A stretch of 64,000 nt of DNA, taken from NCBI RefSeq assembly GCF_004402785.1, contig NZ_SOFP01000009.1:1-64000 (forward strand). Reading direction: 5' to 3'. The translations under genes were made by a program, and so were the position numbers. Origin of the DNA: Cryobacterium algoritolerans. GTDB lineage: Bacteria; Actinomycetota; Actinomycetes; Actinomycetales; Microbacteriaceae. Positions 17,925 through 26,206 of the stretch are shown piece by piece. The notes under the pieces were generated by a model. The model worked only from the letters and a program-made list of their open reading frames with translations. It searched no databases and was not told the DNA's origin. Within the stretch, counting starts at the first letter, position 1; each line of letters opens with the position of its first letter.

Positions 17925-18101
17925 GGTGGCGGATCCCTTTCCTGGTGACACGTCACATGTGGCAGCGTGTACTGACGACGTTAACTCTTGCCCGGAGTGG
18001 GCAGTACCCCCTAGACCGGAGGGTGATTCTGTGCGTCCGGACGGCTACCGGCGACTCCGGCCGTTCCCGCCGGGTGGCGCGGCAGTCGGGCAGCGGCCGG
18101 A

Positions 18102-18293
18102 TCAGACCGTTTCGGCGTGCTCGATCACGAAGTCAGACCCCGGGTAGACGACGCTCTCGTGGCCCTCGCCGAACCGGACCCGGTACGGCGGTTCGCCATC
18201 CTTTCCCCGCACCTCGATGACCTCGCCGTGCCGATCCGGTGTCTCCACCGTGCGGCCACGGATGATGATTCGATCTCCTGGGCGTGCGCGCAT
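18102..18293 (-). CDS. DUF1918 domain protein
   Basis: A 63-residue beta-rich protein: MRARPGDRIIIRGRTVETPD, then RHGEVIEV and PPYRVRFGEGHESVVYPGSD. This is the small SH3-like DUF1918 family of actinobacteria, of unknown function. The start at 18293 is set by AGGAGG eight bases upstream rather than the GTG three codons earlier. Confidence 0.85.
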   Translation of the reverse strand: MRARPGDRIIIRGRTVETPDRHGEVIEVRGKDGEPPYRVRFGEGHESVVYPGSDFVIEHAETV

Positions 18294-18361
18294 GACACTC
18301 ACCTCCTGAGCGTTACGTTACGCCGAGCGGCGCCGCCTGCACAGGGCTGTGCCCGGCGTCT

Positions 18362-18826
18362 TCAGGCGTGCCGGAACTTGGCGGCGGCGCCGGACGGCGC
18401 GGTGCGCAGCCGGTCGCAGAGCGCCGTCAACTGGGCCAGTTCCAGATTGGAGAGGGCGTCGCCCATCCGCCCCGTGATCGTGTCCATGTGCTGGAGCGCG
18501 ACGCGGCGGAACACGTCATATCCCTCCTGCGTGAGCTCGACGATGGCGCCGCGCCCGTCGGTCGGATCGGTGAGCTTGTGAACGTACCCGCGGGAGGCCA
18601 GCCGGTCGACCAGCCGGCTCACGCTCGGCTGGGTGAGAAGCACATGCTCGTTGAGATCGCGCAGGCGGATGCGCCGATCGGGTTCCCTCGACAGGTTGAA
18701 CAGCACGTCGTACTCGTTGAAGGAGATTCCCTGCGCCGGGAAGTCCGCGGCGAGGCTGCGCATGATCGCCACTTGGGCGCGGAAAAGCGATTCCCAGGCG
18801 CCGACGGCAGCCGCTTGATCGCTCAC
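18362..18826 (-). CDS. MarR family transcriptional regulator
   Basis: A 154-residue winged-helix repressor. The core ISFNEYDVLFNLSREPDRRIRLRDLNEHVLLTQPSVSRLVDRLASRGYV contains the recognition helix (TQPSVSRLVDRL), and the wing DPTDGRGAIVELTQEG follows with the conserved D-x-R-G. The GTG at 18826 after GGAGG is preferred; a longer version from 18877 is possible. Probably autoregulated through the inverted repeat upstream. Target and ligand unknown. Confidence 0.87.
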   Translation of the reverse strand: MSDQAAAVGAWESLFRAQVAIMRSLAADFPAQGISFNEYDVLFNLSREPDRRIRLRDLNEHVLLTQPSVSRLVDRLASRGYVHKLTDPTDGRGAIVELTQEGYDVFRRVALQHMDTITGRMGDALSNLELAQLTALCDRLRTAPSGAAAKFRHA

Positions 18827-18900
18827 CGTGCCTCCAAAGTCGTGTTCCCCAAGGATAGGGACTCGACGGCGGAGCACCGAATTCGCTGATAGGGAATTCG

Positions 18901-18955
18901 CAGGAAAATAACGGACAGATAACTAGCGCTCCGTTACCGGTTCGTTATATATTCA
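18901..18955. promoter_or_regulatory. Candidate MarR operator/promoter
   Basis: AACGGA (18910-18915) and TCCGTT (18930-18935) form an inverted repeat, nested in ATAACG...CGTTAT half-sites (18908 and 18942-18947). It is AT-rich compared with its surroundings and sits 80-120 bases upstream of the MarR start. Matches the size of MarR operators; binding is an inference. Confidence 0.4.
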
Positions 18956-19200
18956 GTGTGCGTCAACCGTTTGCTGTGGCGGGAACCGCGAAATGTGATT
19001 GCAGGACACTCTTGGTGCAAGGGAAGAGGGTCGGTCGTTAGTCTCTACGACCGGCCCTCAATCATCCCCGCTCGCGCAGCGTCGCGAGAGGCGCCAGCCA
19101 TTTCCGCGGCAGACCAGCCAACTCGAATCCTTCAGCCCAACGCCCCACCGCCGGGCCTGCGGGCCGCCGGCGTTGCCCCTCGCGGCCCGCCCTCCGGAGC
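18956..19200. other. Non-coding gap between MarR and winged-helix regulator genes
   Basis: Contains one hairpin (19028-19057: GGGTCGGTCGT pairing with ACGACCGGCCC around 8 bases), which could end transcripts of the winged-helix gene. I see no convincing protein, RNA or mobile sequence in the rest. Confidence 0.4.
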
Positions 19201-19905
19201 TTAGAAGACGTCGGGGCTCGGGGTGCTCGACTGCCGGATCGACACATCGGCGTGCCGGTCGAACCGGTAGCCGACGCCGCGGACTGTGCGCACGATGTCC
19301 TCGTAGCGGCCCAGCTTGGCACGCAGGCGGCGCACGTGCACGTCGATCGTGCGCTCGTTCGGTGCGTCTTCCTCGTCCGCGGCATTCCACAATGATGAGA
19401 TGAGCTCGGCCCGCTCGATGGTGCGGCCTTCGCGCAGCACGAGGTACTGCAGCAGCTCGAATTCCTTGTAGGTGAGGGCGGCGGTCTCGCTGTCGAGGAT
19501 GACCCGCTTGCGGGAGATGTCGACGACGACGCCGCCCGGCGCCCGGTCGGGGTCTTCGGTCTCGTTGCGGTGCCTGGCCAGTGCGGCCGGGTCCTGCAGC
19601 GCCAGTCTCACGACGTCGACGTCGCGTCCGCCGGCACCCACCGGCGCCAGTGCGACGGCGGCATGGGTCTCGGCATCCGGTGCCAGCTCGTTGGTCAGGG
19701 CCTTGAGCGCCTCGACGATACGGCCGAGGCTGGTGCCGGCCGCGGCCGCTTTGGCCTCGTCGATGCCGACGTAGAGAACGAAGCCGCGGGCCTGGGTGCC
19801 GTCCGGCACCGCACGGATGCGCGGTGCTGCGGGAGCCTGGTGGAGTGCCTGCTCGAGTCGGGCGGCCTGGGCCGAGCGGGCGGTGTCAATGTGTGCAAGC
19901 GACAT
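19201..19905 (-). CDS. Winged-helix (OmpR/PhoB-type) regulator with an atypical N-terminal domain
   Basis: A 234-residue protein. The C-terminal ~95 residues form an OmpR-type winged helix: SETAALTYKEFELLQYLVLREGRTIERAELISSLW, then ERTIDVHVRRLRAKLGRYEDIVRTVRGVGYRFD. The first ~120 residues are not a receiver domain; no phospho-acceptor Asp/Lys set is visible. Instead there is an alpha/beta domain with FVLYVGIDEAKAAA and TNELAPDAETHAAVALAP. So it is unlikely to be a two-component response regulator, and no histidine kinase is nearby. Start at 19905 follows AAGGA. It lies behind an unusual 490-base leader region. Confidence 0.8.
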   Translation of the reverse strand: MSLAHIDTARSAQAARLEQALHQAPAAPRIRAVPDGTQARGFVLYVGIDEAKAAAAGTSLGRIVEALKALTNELAPDAETHAAVALAPVGAGGRDVDVVRLALQDPAALARHRNETEDPDRAPGGVVVDISRKRVILDSETAALTYKEFELLQYLVLREGRTIERAELISSLWNAADEEDAPNERTIDVHVRRLRAKLGRYEDIVRTVRGVGYRFDRHADVSIRQSSTPSPDVF

Positions 19906-20394
19906 GGGAGGAATCCTTGGTGTGATGATGCGGGGGAACCATCGCGGGACGCGATTCATGGTTCGGCGATGAGCGGCCGGTGAGGCCCGGAGCGAAGTCG
20001 GGGAAGAGCGGGAGTCCACCCTGGCGCTGGTGCAGCGGCGGGAACTCGGCGATGGTTCGCGGTTAGCGGGACATTCGGCAACACGCGGAGCAGCTGCCGG
20101 GCATCATCATGCCGGCAGTCCCGGGGGCCTCGAAGGAGGTCTGGGGGCGTGCGCTCGTTGTCATAGTTGCGAGTAAAGCCCACTGTTACGGGGTGTGTCA
20201 ATTCTGTGTCCCCGGGTGACGCGGTGTGACGTGCACCACGTTCGCCGGGGCCGGGACGGATCGGAGGATCCGTGATCGATCAGGGAACCAGAAAATATTC
20301 CGTGACGTATTACGATTTCATCAAAGATTCGTGAATTGAATGGCCCGCGGCGTGTCGTTCGTCGCAGGTTCTGCAGTCAGGGAGGGCCTGAGGA
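19906..20394. other. 489-base leader/intergenic region upstream of the winged-helix regulator
   Basis: Holds, on the minus strand, a 15-codon Cys-rich micro-ORF (20063-20110), a hairpin over its start (CTGCCGG...CCGGCAG, 20094-20118), and two complementary segments, GAACCATCGC near 19937 and GCGATGGTTC near 20050. Sequence 20156-20394 is relatively AT-rich and probably contains the promoter. No larger gene is seen. Confidence 0.45.
20063..20110 (-). CDS. Possible Cys-rich leader peptide (15 aa)
   Basis: Reads MMMPGSCSACCRMSR then stop, 158 bases upstream of the winged-helix regulator on the same strand. Three Cys in five residues resembles the Cys-rich leader peptides that act as cysteine-responsive attenuators ahead of sulfur genes in actinobacteria. 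There is no clear ribosome site, and the downstream gene is not an obvious sulfur gene. The ORF may be chance. Confidence 0.25.
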   Translation of the reverse strand: MMMPGSCSACCRMSR

Positions 20395-21027
20395 TCAGAC
20401 CAGTCCGTAGAGGCGGTCGCCGGCGTCGCCGAGGCCAGGCACGATGTAGCCGTGCTCGTCGAGCCGGTCGTCCACTGCGCCGAGCACGATGGTGACCTCG
20501 CGGCCTGCCATCGCCTTCTCCACGGCCGCGAGCCCTTCGGGGGCCGCGAGAATGCAGATCGCCGTGACATCCACAGCGCCGCGGTCGAAGAGGAACTGGA
20601 TCGCGGCGATCAGGGACCCACCGGTGGCGAGCATCGGGTCGAGCACGAAGCACTGGCGGTCGGACAGATCGTCGGGTAGGCGCTCGGCGTAGGTCGCCGG
20701 TTCGAGGGTCTCCTCGTTGCGGGCCATGCCCAGAAAGCCGACCTCGGCGGTCGGCAAGAGCTTGACCATGCCCTCGAGCATGCCGAGGCCGGCCCGGAGG
20801 ATGGGAACGACGAGAGGCTTGGGGTCGCTGATCTGCACGCCGCGGGCCTCAGCCACCGGCGTCTGCACGGTGACTTCCTCTACGCGCACGCCGCGGGTCC
20901 CCTCGTACGCGAGGAGCGTCATCAGCTCTTCGACCAGGGAGCGGAAGAGGGGCGACGGGGTGCGCTTGTCCCGGAGAACCGTGAGTTTGTGGGTGATCAG
21001 GGGGTGGTCGGCTACGTGGACTCGCAT
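20395..21027 (-). CDS. upp: Uracil phosphoribosyltransferase
   Basis: A 210-residue salvage enzyme making UMP from uracil and [24 protein letters not shown] is the standard N-terminus, and the PRPP-binding loop is [20 protein letters not shown] (~residues 131-150). The C-terminal uracil site [15 protein letters not shown] is intact. Divergent from tadA with only 33 bases between starts. Confidence 0.97.
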   Translation of the reverse strand: MRVHVADHPLITHKLTVLRDKRTPSPLFRSLVEELMTLLAYEGTRGVRVEEVTVQTPVAEARGVQISDPKPLVVPILRAGLGMLEGMVKLLPTAEVGFLGMARNEETLEPATYAERLPDDLSDRQCFVLDPMLATGGSLIAAIQFLFDRGAVDVTAICILAAPEGLAAVEKAMAGREVTIVLGAVDDRLDEHGYIVPGLGDAGDRLYGLV

Positions 21028-21060
21028 AGGCTCAATCTACTAGTCGGGGGAGGCATCCGA

Positions 21061-21540
21061 ATGGGCGAGCAGGATCGTCGGCACCGCGAGTGGATGCTGC
21101 TTGCCCTCGCGGAGGCGCGCGCGGCCCTCGCTACCGGGGATGTCCCGGTCGGTGCGGTGGTGCTCGACGGGGCCGGGACGGTGATCGGCCGGGGTCGAAA
21201 TGAGCGTGAGTTGCACCAGGACCCGACCGCTCACGCCGAGATCGTCGCCATGCGGGAGGCCGCCGCGTTCCTCGGTGACTGGCACCTGACCGGGTGCACC
21301 CTCGTGGTGACCCTCGAGCCGTGCGTGATGTGCGCGGGCGCGATAGTCGCGGCACGCGTGCCCGTAGTGGTCTTCGGGGCCTGGGATGAGAAGGCCGGGG
21401 CGTCCGGGTCGATCTACGATGTGCTGCGTGACCGCAGGCTCAACCACCGGGTGGAGGTCTTCGCCGAGGTGGATGCCGCGGAGTGCGCCATCCTGCTCCG
21501 GGACTTCTTCAGTGATCCAACCCGGCGAGCCATTCGCTGA
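21061..21540 (+). CDS. tadA: tRNA-specific adenosine deaminase
   Basis: A 159-residue zinc deaminase that converts A34 to inosine in tRNA-Arg(ACG), a tRNA present at 17074. Zinc ligands and the proton shuttle are seen as His58-Ala-Glu60 and Cys88-x2-Cys91 (EPCVMCAGA). FGAWDEKAGASGSIYD matches TadA rather than cytidine deaminases. ATG 21061 is chosen because upstream codons overlap the upp promoter. Its 3' end overlaps the convergent amidotransferase gene by 32 bases. Confidence 0.93.
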   Translation: MGEQDRRHREWMLLALAEARAALATGDVPVGAVVLDGAGTVIGRGRNERELHQDPTAHAEIVAMREAAAFLGDWHLTGCTLVVTLEPCVMCAGAIVAARVPVVVFGAWDEKAGASGSIYDVLRDRRLNHRVEVFAEVDAAECAILLRDFFSDPTRRAIR

Positions 21541-22210
21541 ACATGGCCCGGGAGGCGGCCTGCATGCCCTCCGAGTACCGATCCCGCTCCAGACGGAGGT
21601 CCGTCGGGGTGTAGCCCTCCGCGGCCACCTCGGCCTCGGAGGCGGCCAGCCAGACCTCGTGCATCTCCTCGGTCACCTCGGGGTGGAACTGCACCGCCAG
21701 GGCCCAGTTCCCGATCGAGAACGCCTCATTGCCGTACTGCGGCGATCCGGCCAGCAGAGTGACGCCCTCGGGCAGGTCGAAGGTGTCGCTGTGCCACTGG
21801 AACACGGGCACCCCGTTCATGTGCCGCACCGGAGAATTGGCGCCGGCCTCGGTCGGCAGAACGAAGCGGTAGCCGATCTCGTTCGTCGGGCCCCGGTAGA
21901 CCCGGGAGCCGAGGGCGTTGGCCATCAGCTGGGCGCCCAGGCAGACCCCGAAGACCGGCAGCCGGGCCTCGAGCCGGGACTCGAGCAGGGTGATCTCGGC
22001 ACGAAGGGCCGGGAACCGGTCGGCCTCGTACACGCCCATCTCCCCGCCGAGCACGACCAGGAGATCGGCGGCGTGGGGATCGAGAACGGCCAGGTCTTCC
22101 CGCATGGTGTCGACGTAACGCACGTCATAGCCGTGCTCAAGAAGCACGGGCTCGAGATTGCCCAGGTGGATCGTGTCGTCGTGGCGGAGCACGAGGGCGA
22201 TGCGGCTCAT
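21509..22210 (-). CDS. Type 1 glutamine amidotransferase
   Basis: A 233-residue class I GATase. The nucleophile Cys90 lies in PVFGVCLGAQLMANALG, with His176 and Glu178 in VQFHPEVTEE completing the triad. It resembles GuaA-like stand-alone amidotransferases annotated as glutamine amidotransferase or gamma-glutamyl hydrolase-like proteins. The acceptor is not clear. It overlaps the CDF gene start/stop by 4 bases (ATGA), so the two are co-translated. Confidence 0.87.
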   Translation of the reverse strand: MSRIALVLRHDDTIHLGNLEPVLLEHGYDVRYVDTMREDLAVLDPHAADLLVVLGGEMGVYEADRFPALRAEITLLESRLEARLPVFGVCLGAQLMANALGSRVYRGPTNEIGYRFVLPTEAGANSPVRHMNGVPVFQWHSDTFDLPEGVTLLAGSPQYGNEAFSIGNWALAVQFHPEVTEEMHEVWLAASEAEVAAEGYTPTDLRLERDRYSEGMQAASRAMFSEWLAGLDH

Positions 22211-23169
22211 TCGCTGCCCTTGATCACGATCTCGTCGGTGGGCAGTTCGCGGCGGCTCGGGTCGATGAACACGTCCGGTTCAAGGTAGATGGTGCGGGCG
22301 ATCGGCACGGCCTCCCGAATCCGGGCCTCGACGGCGTCGATTCCCGCGGCCACGTCCGAGAACCGGATCTCGGCGTCGAAGGCGACCTTGGCTGCAACAA
22401 GCAACTCGTCCGGGCCGAGGTAGAGCGTCTTCAGGTGGATGATCCGGCGAGTCTCCGGGCCGGAGAGGATGGCGCGCTCAATCTTGGCGGCATCCGTTCG
22501 CCCGGCGCCCTCGCCGACCAGGAGGCTCTTGGTCTCGACGCCGAGCACGATGGCGACGAGGACGAGCAGCACGCCGATGAAGAGAGTGCCGATGGCGTCC
22601 CAGATCGGCTCGTCGGTGATGATGGTCAGGCCAACGCCGAGGAAGGCGAAGACCAGCCCGGCGAGGGCTGCCACGTCTTCCAGCAGCACGACGGGCAGTT
22701 CAGGCGCCTTGGCATGCCGCACGAACTGCACCCAGGTCTGTTCCCCGCGGAGGAGGTTCGATTCCTTCATGGCCGTGCGCAGGGAGAACGATTCGAGGCC
22801 CATGGCGACGAGCAGCACCACGATTGGCAGCCACGGCACCTCGAGCGGGTGTGGGTCCTGCAGCTTCTGGACACCCTCATAAAGCGAGAACACACCGCCG
22901 ATGGAGAAGAGGATGATCGATACGACGAACGCATACACATAGCGTTCCCGGCCGTACCCGAAGGGATGCGCCGTGTCGGCGTCCTTGCGCGACTTGCGGC
23001 CACCGAGCAGCAACAGCAGCTGGTTGCCGGAGTCGGCGAGCGAGTGCACGCCCTCGGCGAGCATCGAGGAGGAGCCGGAAAAGGCCCACGCGACGATCTT
23101 CGTGACGGCAATGCCGAGGTTGGCCGCCAGGGCGGCCACGATTGCTTTGCTTCCGCCGGATGCGCTCAT
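22207..23169 (-). CDS. Cation diffusion facilitator (CDF) transporter
   Basis: A 320-residue metal/proton antiporter of the cytoplasmic membrane. It has about six transmembrane segments; helix 2 carries His42-x3-Asp46 (EGVHSLADSGNQ), one half of the transport site. HPFGYGRERYVYAF is the family signature after it. The C-terminal ~100 residues form the cytoplasmic metal-sensing domain. Substrate is probably Zn, Fe or Mn. First gene of a two-gene unit with the amidotransferase. Confidence 0.92.
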   Translation of the reverse strand: MSASGGSKAIVAALAANLGIAVTKIVAWAFSGSSSMLAEGVHSLADSGNQLLLLLGGRKSRKDADTAHPFGYGRERYVYAFVVSIILFSIGGVFSLYEGVQKLQDPHPLEVPWLPIVVLLVAMGLESFSLRTAMKESNLLRGEQTWVQFVRHAKAPELPVVLLEDVAALAGLVFAFLGVGLTIITDEPIWDAIGTLFIGVLLVLVAIVLGVETKSLLVGEGAGRTDAAKIERAILSGPETRRIIHLKTLYLGPDELLVAAKVAFDAEIRFSDVAAGIDAVEARIREAVPIARTIYLEPDVFIDPSRRELPTDEIVIKGSE

Positions 23170-23304
23170 GCAGCAATCCTAGAACGCCGGGCAATCCTCA
23201 CCACGCCGGGCAATCCGGTAATGCCGATGCCGCTGCCTCGGGGCCGAACCGAGGCGGCGAGAGCACACGGCGTTCCGTCACCAACCCGAAACTAGACTCC
23301 CTCC

Positions 23305-24153
23305 ATGACTACGACTGCTTCCACCACGCTCCCCACCATCGCGTTCCTGGGCGCGGGATCGATGGCCAGGGCCGTCCTGACCGGCCTGCTGACCCCGAGC
23401 GTCACGGTCGAGGGCGGCATCCGTGCCACCAACCGAACCACAGTGAAGGCCGCCGAACTGGCCGGCATCGACGGCGTGACCGCTTTTGCCACGGCGGATG
23501 ACCCCGAGGCCAACCTCAAAGCCGTGGCCGGCGCCCGGATCGTCATCGTGGCCGTCAAGCCGGCCATGGTGCCCGACCTGCTCACCGAGATCGCCGGCAG
23601 CCTCGAGCCGGGGACGCTGGTCGTGAGCGTCGCCGCCGGCGTCACGATCGCGACTTTCGAGTCGCTGCTGCCCGAGTCGGTGGCGGTCATCCGCTCAATG
23701 CCGAACACGCCGGCGCTCGTCGGCAAGGCAGTGACCGGGCTGAGCGCCGGCACCCGTTCCAGCGCCAGGGACCTCGACCTCGCGACCGCACTGTTCGGCA
23801 CCGTCGGCGACGTACTCGTCGTGCCGGAGAGCAAACTTGACGCGCTGAGCACCATTTCCGGCTCCGGTCCGGCGTACGTCTTCTTCCTGATCGAACAGCT
23901 CACCGCCACTGCGGTCGCCAAGGGCTTCACCCTGGAGGAGGCGGCCGTCATGGTGAACGGCACCTTCCTCGGCGCCTGCACCCTGCTGGCGGCCTCCGCC
24001 CTGTCTCCGACCGAACTCCGCCGCCAGGTCACCAGCCCGAGCGGCACCACCGAGCGGGCCGTCTGGGAGCTCGAAAAGGGCGGCCTCAAGGAACTTTTCG
24101 ACCGGGCAACGGATGCCGCACTCGCTCGCGCACGCGAGCTCGCCGGCAAATAA
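23305..24153 (+). CDS. proC: Pyrroline-5-carboxylate reductase
   Basis: A 282-residue enzyme for the last step of proline synthesis. The NAD(P)-binding FLGAGSMARAVLTGL is at residues 14-28. VKPAMVPDLL and the highly conserved SMPNTPALVGKAVTGLSAG follow, then SGSGPAYVFFLIEQL, and TSPSGTTERAVWELEKGGL near the C-terminus. Complete; stands alone. Confidence 0.96.
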   Translation: MTTTASTTLPTIAFLGAGSMARAVLTGLLTPSVTVEGGIRATNRTTVKAAELAGIDGVTAFATADDPEANLKAVAGARIVIVAVKPAMVPDLLTEIAGSLEPGTLVVSVAAGVTIATFESLLPESVAVIRSMPNTPALVGKAVTGLSAGTRSSARDLDLATALFGTVGDVLVVPESKLDALSTISGSGPAYVFFLIEQLTATAVAKGFTLEEAAVMVNGTFLGACTLLAASALSPTELRRQVTSPSGTTERAVWELEKGGLKELFDRATDAALARARELAGK

Positions 24154-24323
24154 TCGTTCCCTGTCGGGGCCGGGGATGCGGTTCCTCCCCTCCCCCCGGT
24201 GATTGAGCCTGTCGGGCCCGGCCCGTCCCCTTCACAATGTGGGTTTGATCGGGTTGTCCACAGCCCCTGGTGAGGGTTTGGTTGGTGTCGGGGAATGTCG
24301 GTGGGTGGTCGTAGTGTTCGGTT

Positions 24324-25123
24324 ATGGCCTCCCTGGTGGGTAGCACCCAACAGCAGCTCGAGCTGCTCTTTGACGCGGTCGGGGTGGCCGACCGGGTGAT
24401 CAGGCAGTGTTTCGCGGTGCGGGCGGAGGGGATCGACCAGATCCGCCGGTCCGGCGAGGCCCACACCGCGTCCAGTCCGTTGGATGCGCGGTCCTTCTGG
24501 ACCTGGGAGGAGATCGCCGCGCGCGAGCTCTCCAGGGAACTGGACGCGACGCTGCGGATCCCCGAGCGCACCGCAGTGAACCTGCTCGAGGAGAGCCGGG
24601 CCCTTCCCAACGACCAGCCCGCGGCCCTGGCGGCCCTGGCGGGCGGCGGATCAGTTACCGGCACGCGCAGACCGTGGTCGGCCCGGCCTGGTCGATCCCG
24701 CCCGAGGGGTCACCCCCACCGGCGTGGGCACCGGGGTGAGAGCGACCGTGCAGGTCACCGTTCCCGTGCTGACGCTCTTCGGGTACCGTGACGCTCTTCG
24801 GGTACCGTGACGCTCCTCGGGCACCGTGACGCTCCTCGGGCACCGTGACGCTCCGGGTTACCTCGAGGGTACGGGCCGATCGATCCGGACACGGCCCGGG
24901 ATCTGGCATCGCGGGCGCCGAGCTTCACCCGGCTGCTCACCCGGCTGCTCACCCACCTCGAAACCGAGGTGATCCTCTCCGTCGGCCGGGACCGATACAC
25001 AGTCCCCAACCCGCCGTGCTCCCCACCGTGCACCCCACCGGACCACCGACGGGCGAAGCGGCCGCCGTCACCGAGTCCAGCCGACCCACCTCGTCGGACC
25101 ACCCCGACGACCAACCCTTCTGA
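24324..25123 (+). pseudogene. Decayed DUF222/HNH endonuclease-type gene
   Basis: The first ~105 codons are a normal DUF222 N-terminus: FDAVGVADRVIRQCFAVRAE, RSFWTWEEIAARELSRELDATLRIPERTAVNLLEESRAL. The frame then shifts near 24645 (RISYRHAQTVVGPAW in the next frame). A large central part is missing before GVRATVQVTVPVLTL at ~24735. A 19-base tandem repeat interrupts it, and DPDTARDLASRAPSFTRLLT and SVGRDRYTVP appear later. The CxxC...HNH nuclease domain is deleted; only a tail ending DDQPF remains. Clearly non-functional. Confidence 0.85.
24769..24862. repeat. Five tandem copies of a 19-bp unit
   Basis: Units GTGACGCTCTTCGGGTACC begin at 24769, 24788, 24807, 24826 and 24845. The last has 18 bases; units 3-4 share a CTC...GCACC variant. 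The first unit coincides with the VLTLLG-type codons of the decayed DUF222 gene, so the array arose by duplication of its own sequence. No spacers, so not CRISPR. Confidence 0.92.
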
Positions 25124-25208
25124 AGCTGCTGGCTGGAAGCTTCCGGTTGATTACGGCACGCGCCCGGCCGCCGTGGTATTCCGCACCGGGAATGACTAGC
25201 CTTGGGGC

Positions 25209-25655
25209 ATGGCAGACATCTTCGGCGTGGTGGCGGATTCGACCCGACGCGAAATCTTACGCATTCTTCTTGAGCGATACAACCAGTCGAGCACCGCCGG
25301 TGGCGAGCTCAGCGTGTCGGACATCGTCGACAAGTTAGGGCTGAGCCAGCCGACCGTGTCCAAGCACCTCAAGGTGCTGCGCGAGGCCGGCTTGGTCGGC
25401 GTGCGTGAAGCCGGCCAGCATCGGTATTACCACCTGGACTACGCACCCCTCGAGGAGATCGAGGACTGGCTCATCCCGTTCCTCAGCGTCGACTTCGATG
25501 CGTCGGCCGACGAGGCCGCCGGGGAGACCGAGGGGCTGAAAGAGGAGCAGCGGGCGTTCGCCGCGGCAATCGGGAAGGCCTTCGCCGACACCTCATTCCA
25601 GATGGCGCATGCGGTGAAAGACGCCAAGCCCCGAAAATGGCGCAAAAACGACTAG
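25209..25655 (+). CDS. ArsR family transcriptional regulator
   Basis: A 148-residue winged-helix repressor. DSTRREILRILLERYNQS and SVSDIVDKLGLSQPTVSKHLKVLREAGLVGVREAGQHRYYHL give the complete HTH and wing. No ArsR-type CxC metal site is present, so the signal is not an obvious metal. A Lys/Arg-rich C-terminus follows an acidic stretch. It precedes the BldC-like gene by 91 bases; these neighbours are commonly linked in actinobacteria. Confidence 0.88.
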   Translation: MADIFGVVADSTRREILRILLERYNQSSTAGGELSVSDIVDKLGLSQPTVSKHLKVLREAGLVGVREAGQHRYYHLDYAPLEEIEDWLIPFLSVDFDASADEAAGETEGLKEEQRAFAAAIGKAFADTSFQMAHAVKDAKPRKWRKND

Positions 25656-25746
25656 ACGGCCGTTCGGGGTAGCCCCTAGAGTTTTCATCCAGCACGGGGG
25701 TAACGTCCGTAACGAGACCGACCCGCGCTCGTGAGGAGAAACCCGA

Positions 25747-25938
25747 ATGCAAGATCTCTCTGACGTACGCTTCCTGACCGTCGCCGAGGTGGCCGCGATG
25801 ATGCGCGTTTCCAAGATGACCGTCTACCGGCTCGTGCACTCTGGAGAACTGCCGGCGATCCGGTTCGGCCGGTCATTTCGGGTTCCGGAATCGGCCGTTT
25901 CTGCGCTGATTCAGCGCCCGATTGCGGACACCGCGTAA
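25747..25938 (+). CDS. BldC-like MerR-type helix-turn-helix protein
   Basis: A 63-residue protein with a single winged HTH: FLTVAEVAAMMRVSKMTVYRLVHSGELPAIRFGRSFRVPESAV. This is the BldC family, the short DNA-binding proteins that coat direct-repeat promoters in actinobacteria and control development in Streptomyces. GAGGAG precedes the ATG. It is followed by bS22, the usual neighbour. Confidence 0.88.
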   Translation: MQDLSDVRFLTVAEVAAMMRVSKMTVYRLVHSGELPAIRFGRSFRVPESAVSALIQRPIADTA

Positions 25939-26032
25939 GGACCCGTTCTTTTTCCGGTAGAATGGTATTTTCGTGTCGGCCGCGAATCTCGTGGCGAAAC
26001 CAAATCTTGTAACCAAATCTTGTGAGGTCCGT

Positions 26033-26131
26033 GTGGGTTCTGTAATTAAGAAGCGACGCAAGCGTATGGCGAAGAAGAAGCACCGCAAACTGCTTCGGAA
26101 GACCCGTCACCAGCGTCGCAATAAGAAGTAG
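26033..26131 (+). CDS. Ribosomal protein bS22-like (AURKAIP1/COX24 domain), 32 aa
   Basis: A tiny, extremely basic protein: MGSVIKKRRKRMAKKKHRKL then RKTRHQRRNKK. It matches the actinobacterial small-subunit protein bS22 seen in mycobacterial ribosome structures. Start is the GTG at 26033, since the protein begins G-S-V-I-K-K. Downstream of the BldC-like gene and followed by a strong terminator. Too short for most ORF callers. Confidence 0.92.
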   Translation: MGSVIKKRRKRMAKKKHRKLLRKTRHQRRNKK

Positions 26132-26177
26132 GTCGGTTCGGGACCGTTTGGTTCTGAAGCGCCGGTTTTGTGCGTGG

Positions 26178-26206
26178 GCGCTAGGTTTTCGGACCTAGCG
26201 CTTTTT
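26178..26206. terminator. Bidirectional terminator between bS22 and HAD genes
   Basis: GCGCTAGGT (26178-26186) pairs perfectly with ACCTAGCGC (26193-26201), followed by TTTTT on the plus strand. The right arm includes the stop codon of the convergent HAD gene. Confidence 0.92.

Noticed and set aside
18956-19204. 82-codon plus-strand ORF upstream of the winged-helix gene
   Set aside because: No ribosome site, no recognisable domain, and it runs over a hairpin and the 3' end of the opposite gene.
20151-20171. AAGGAGG followed by a short plus-strand ORF
   Set aside because: The GTG-initiated frame has only five codons and nothing downstream; probably chance.
24769-24862. Possible CRISPR array
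   Set aside because: The 19-bp units are directly adjacent with no spacers, and no cas gene is nearby.
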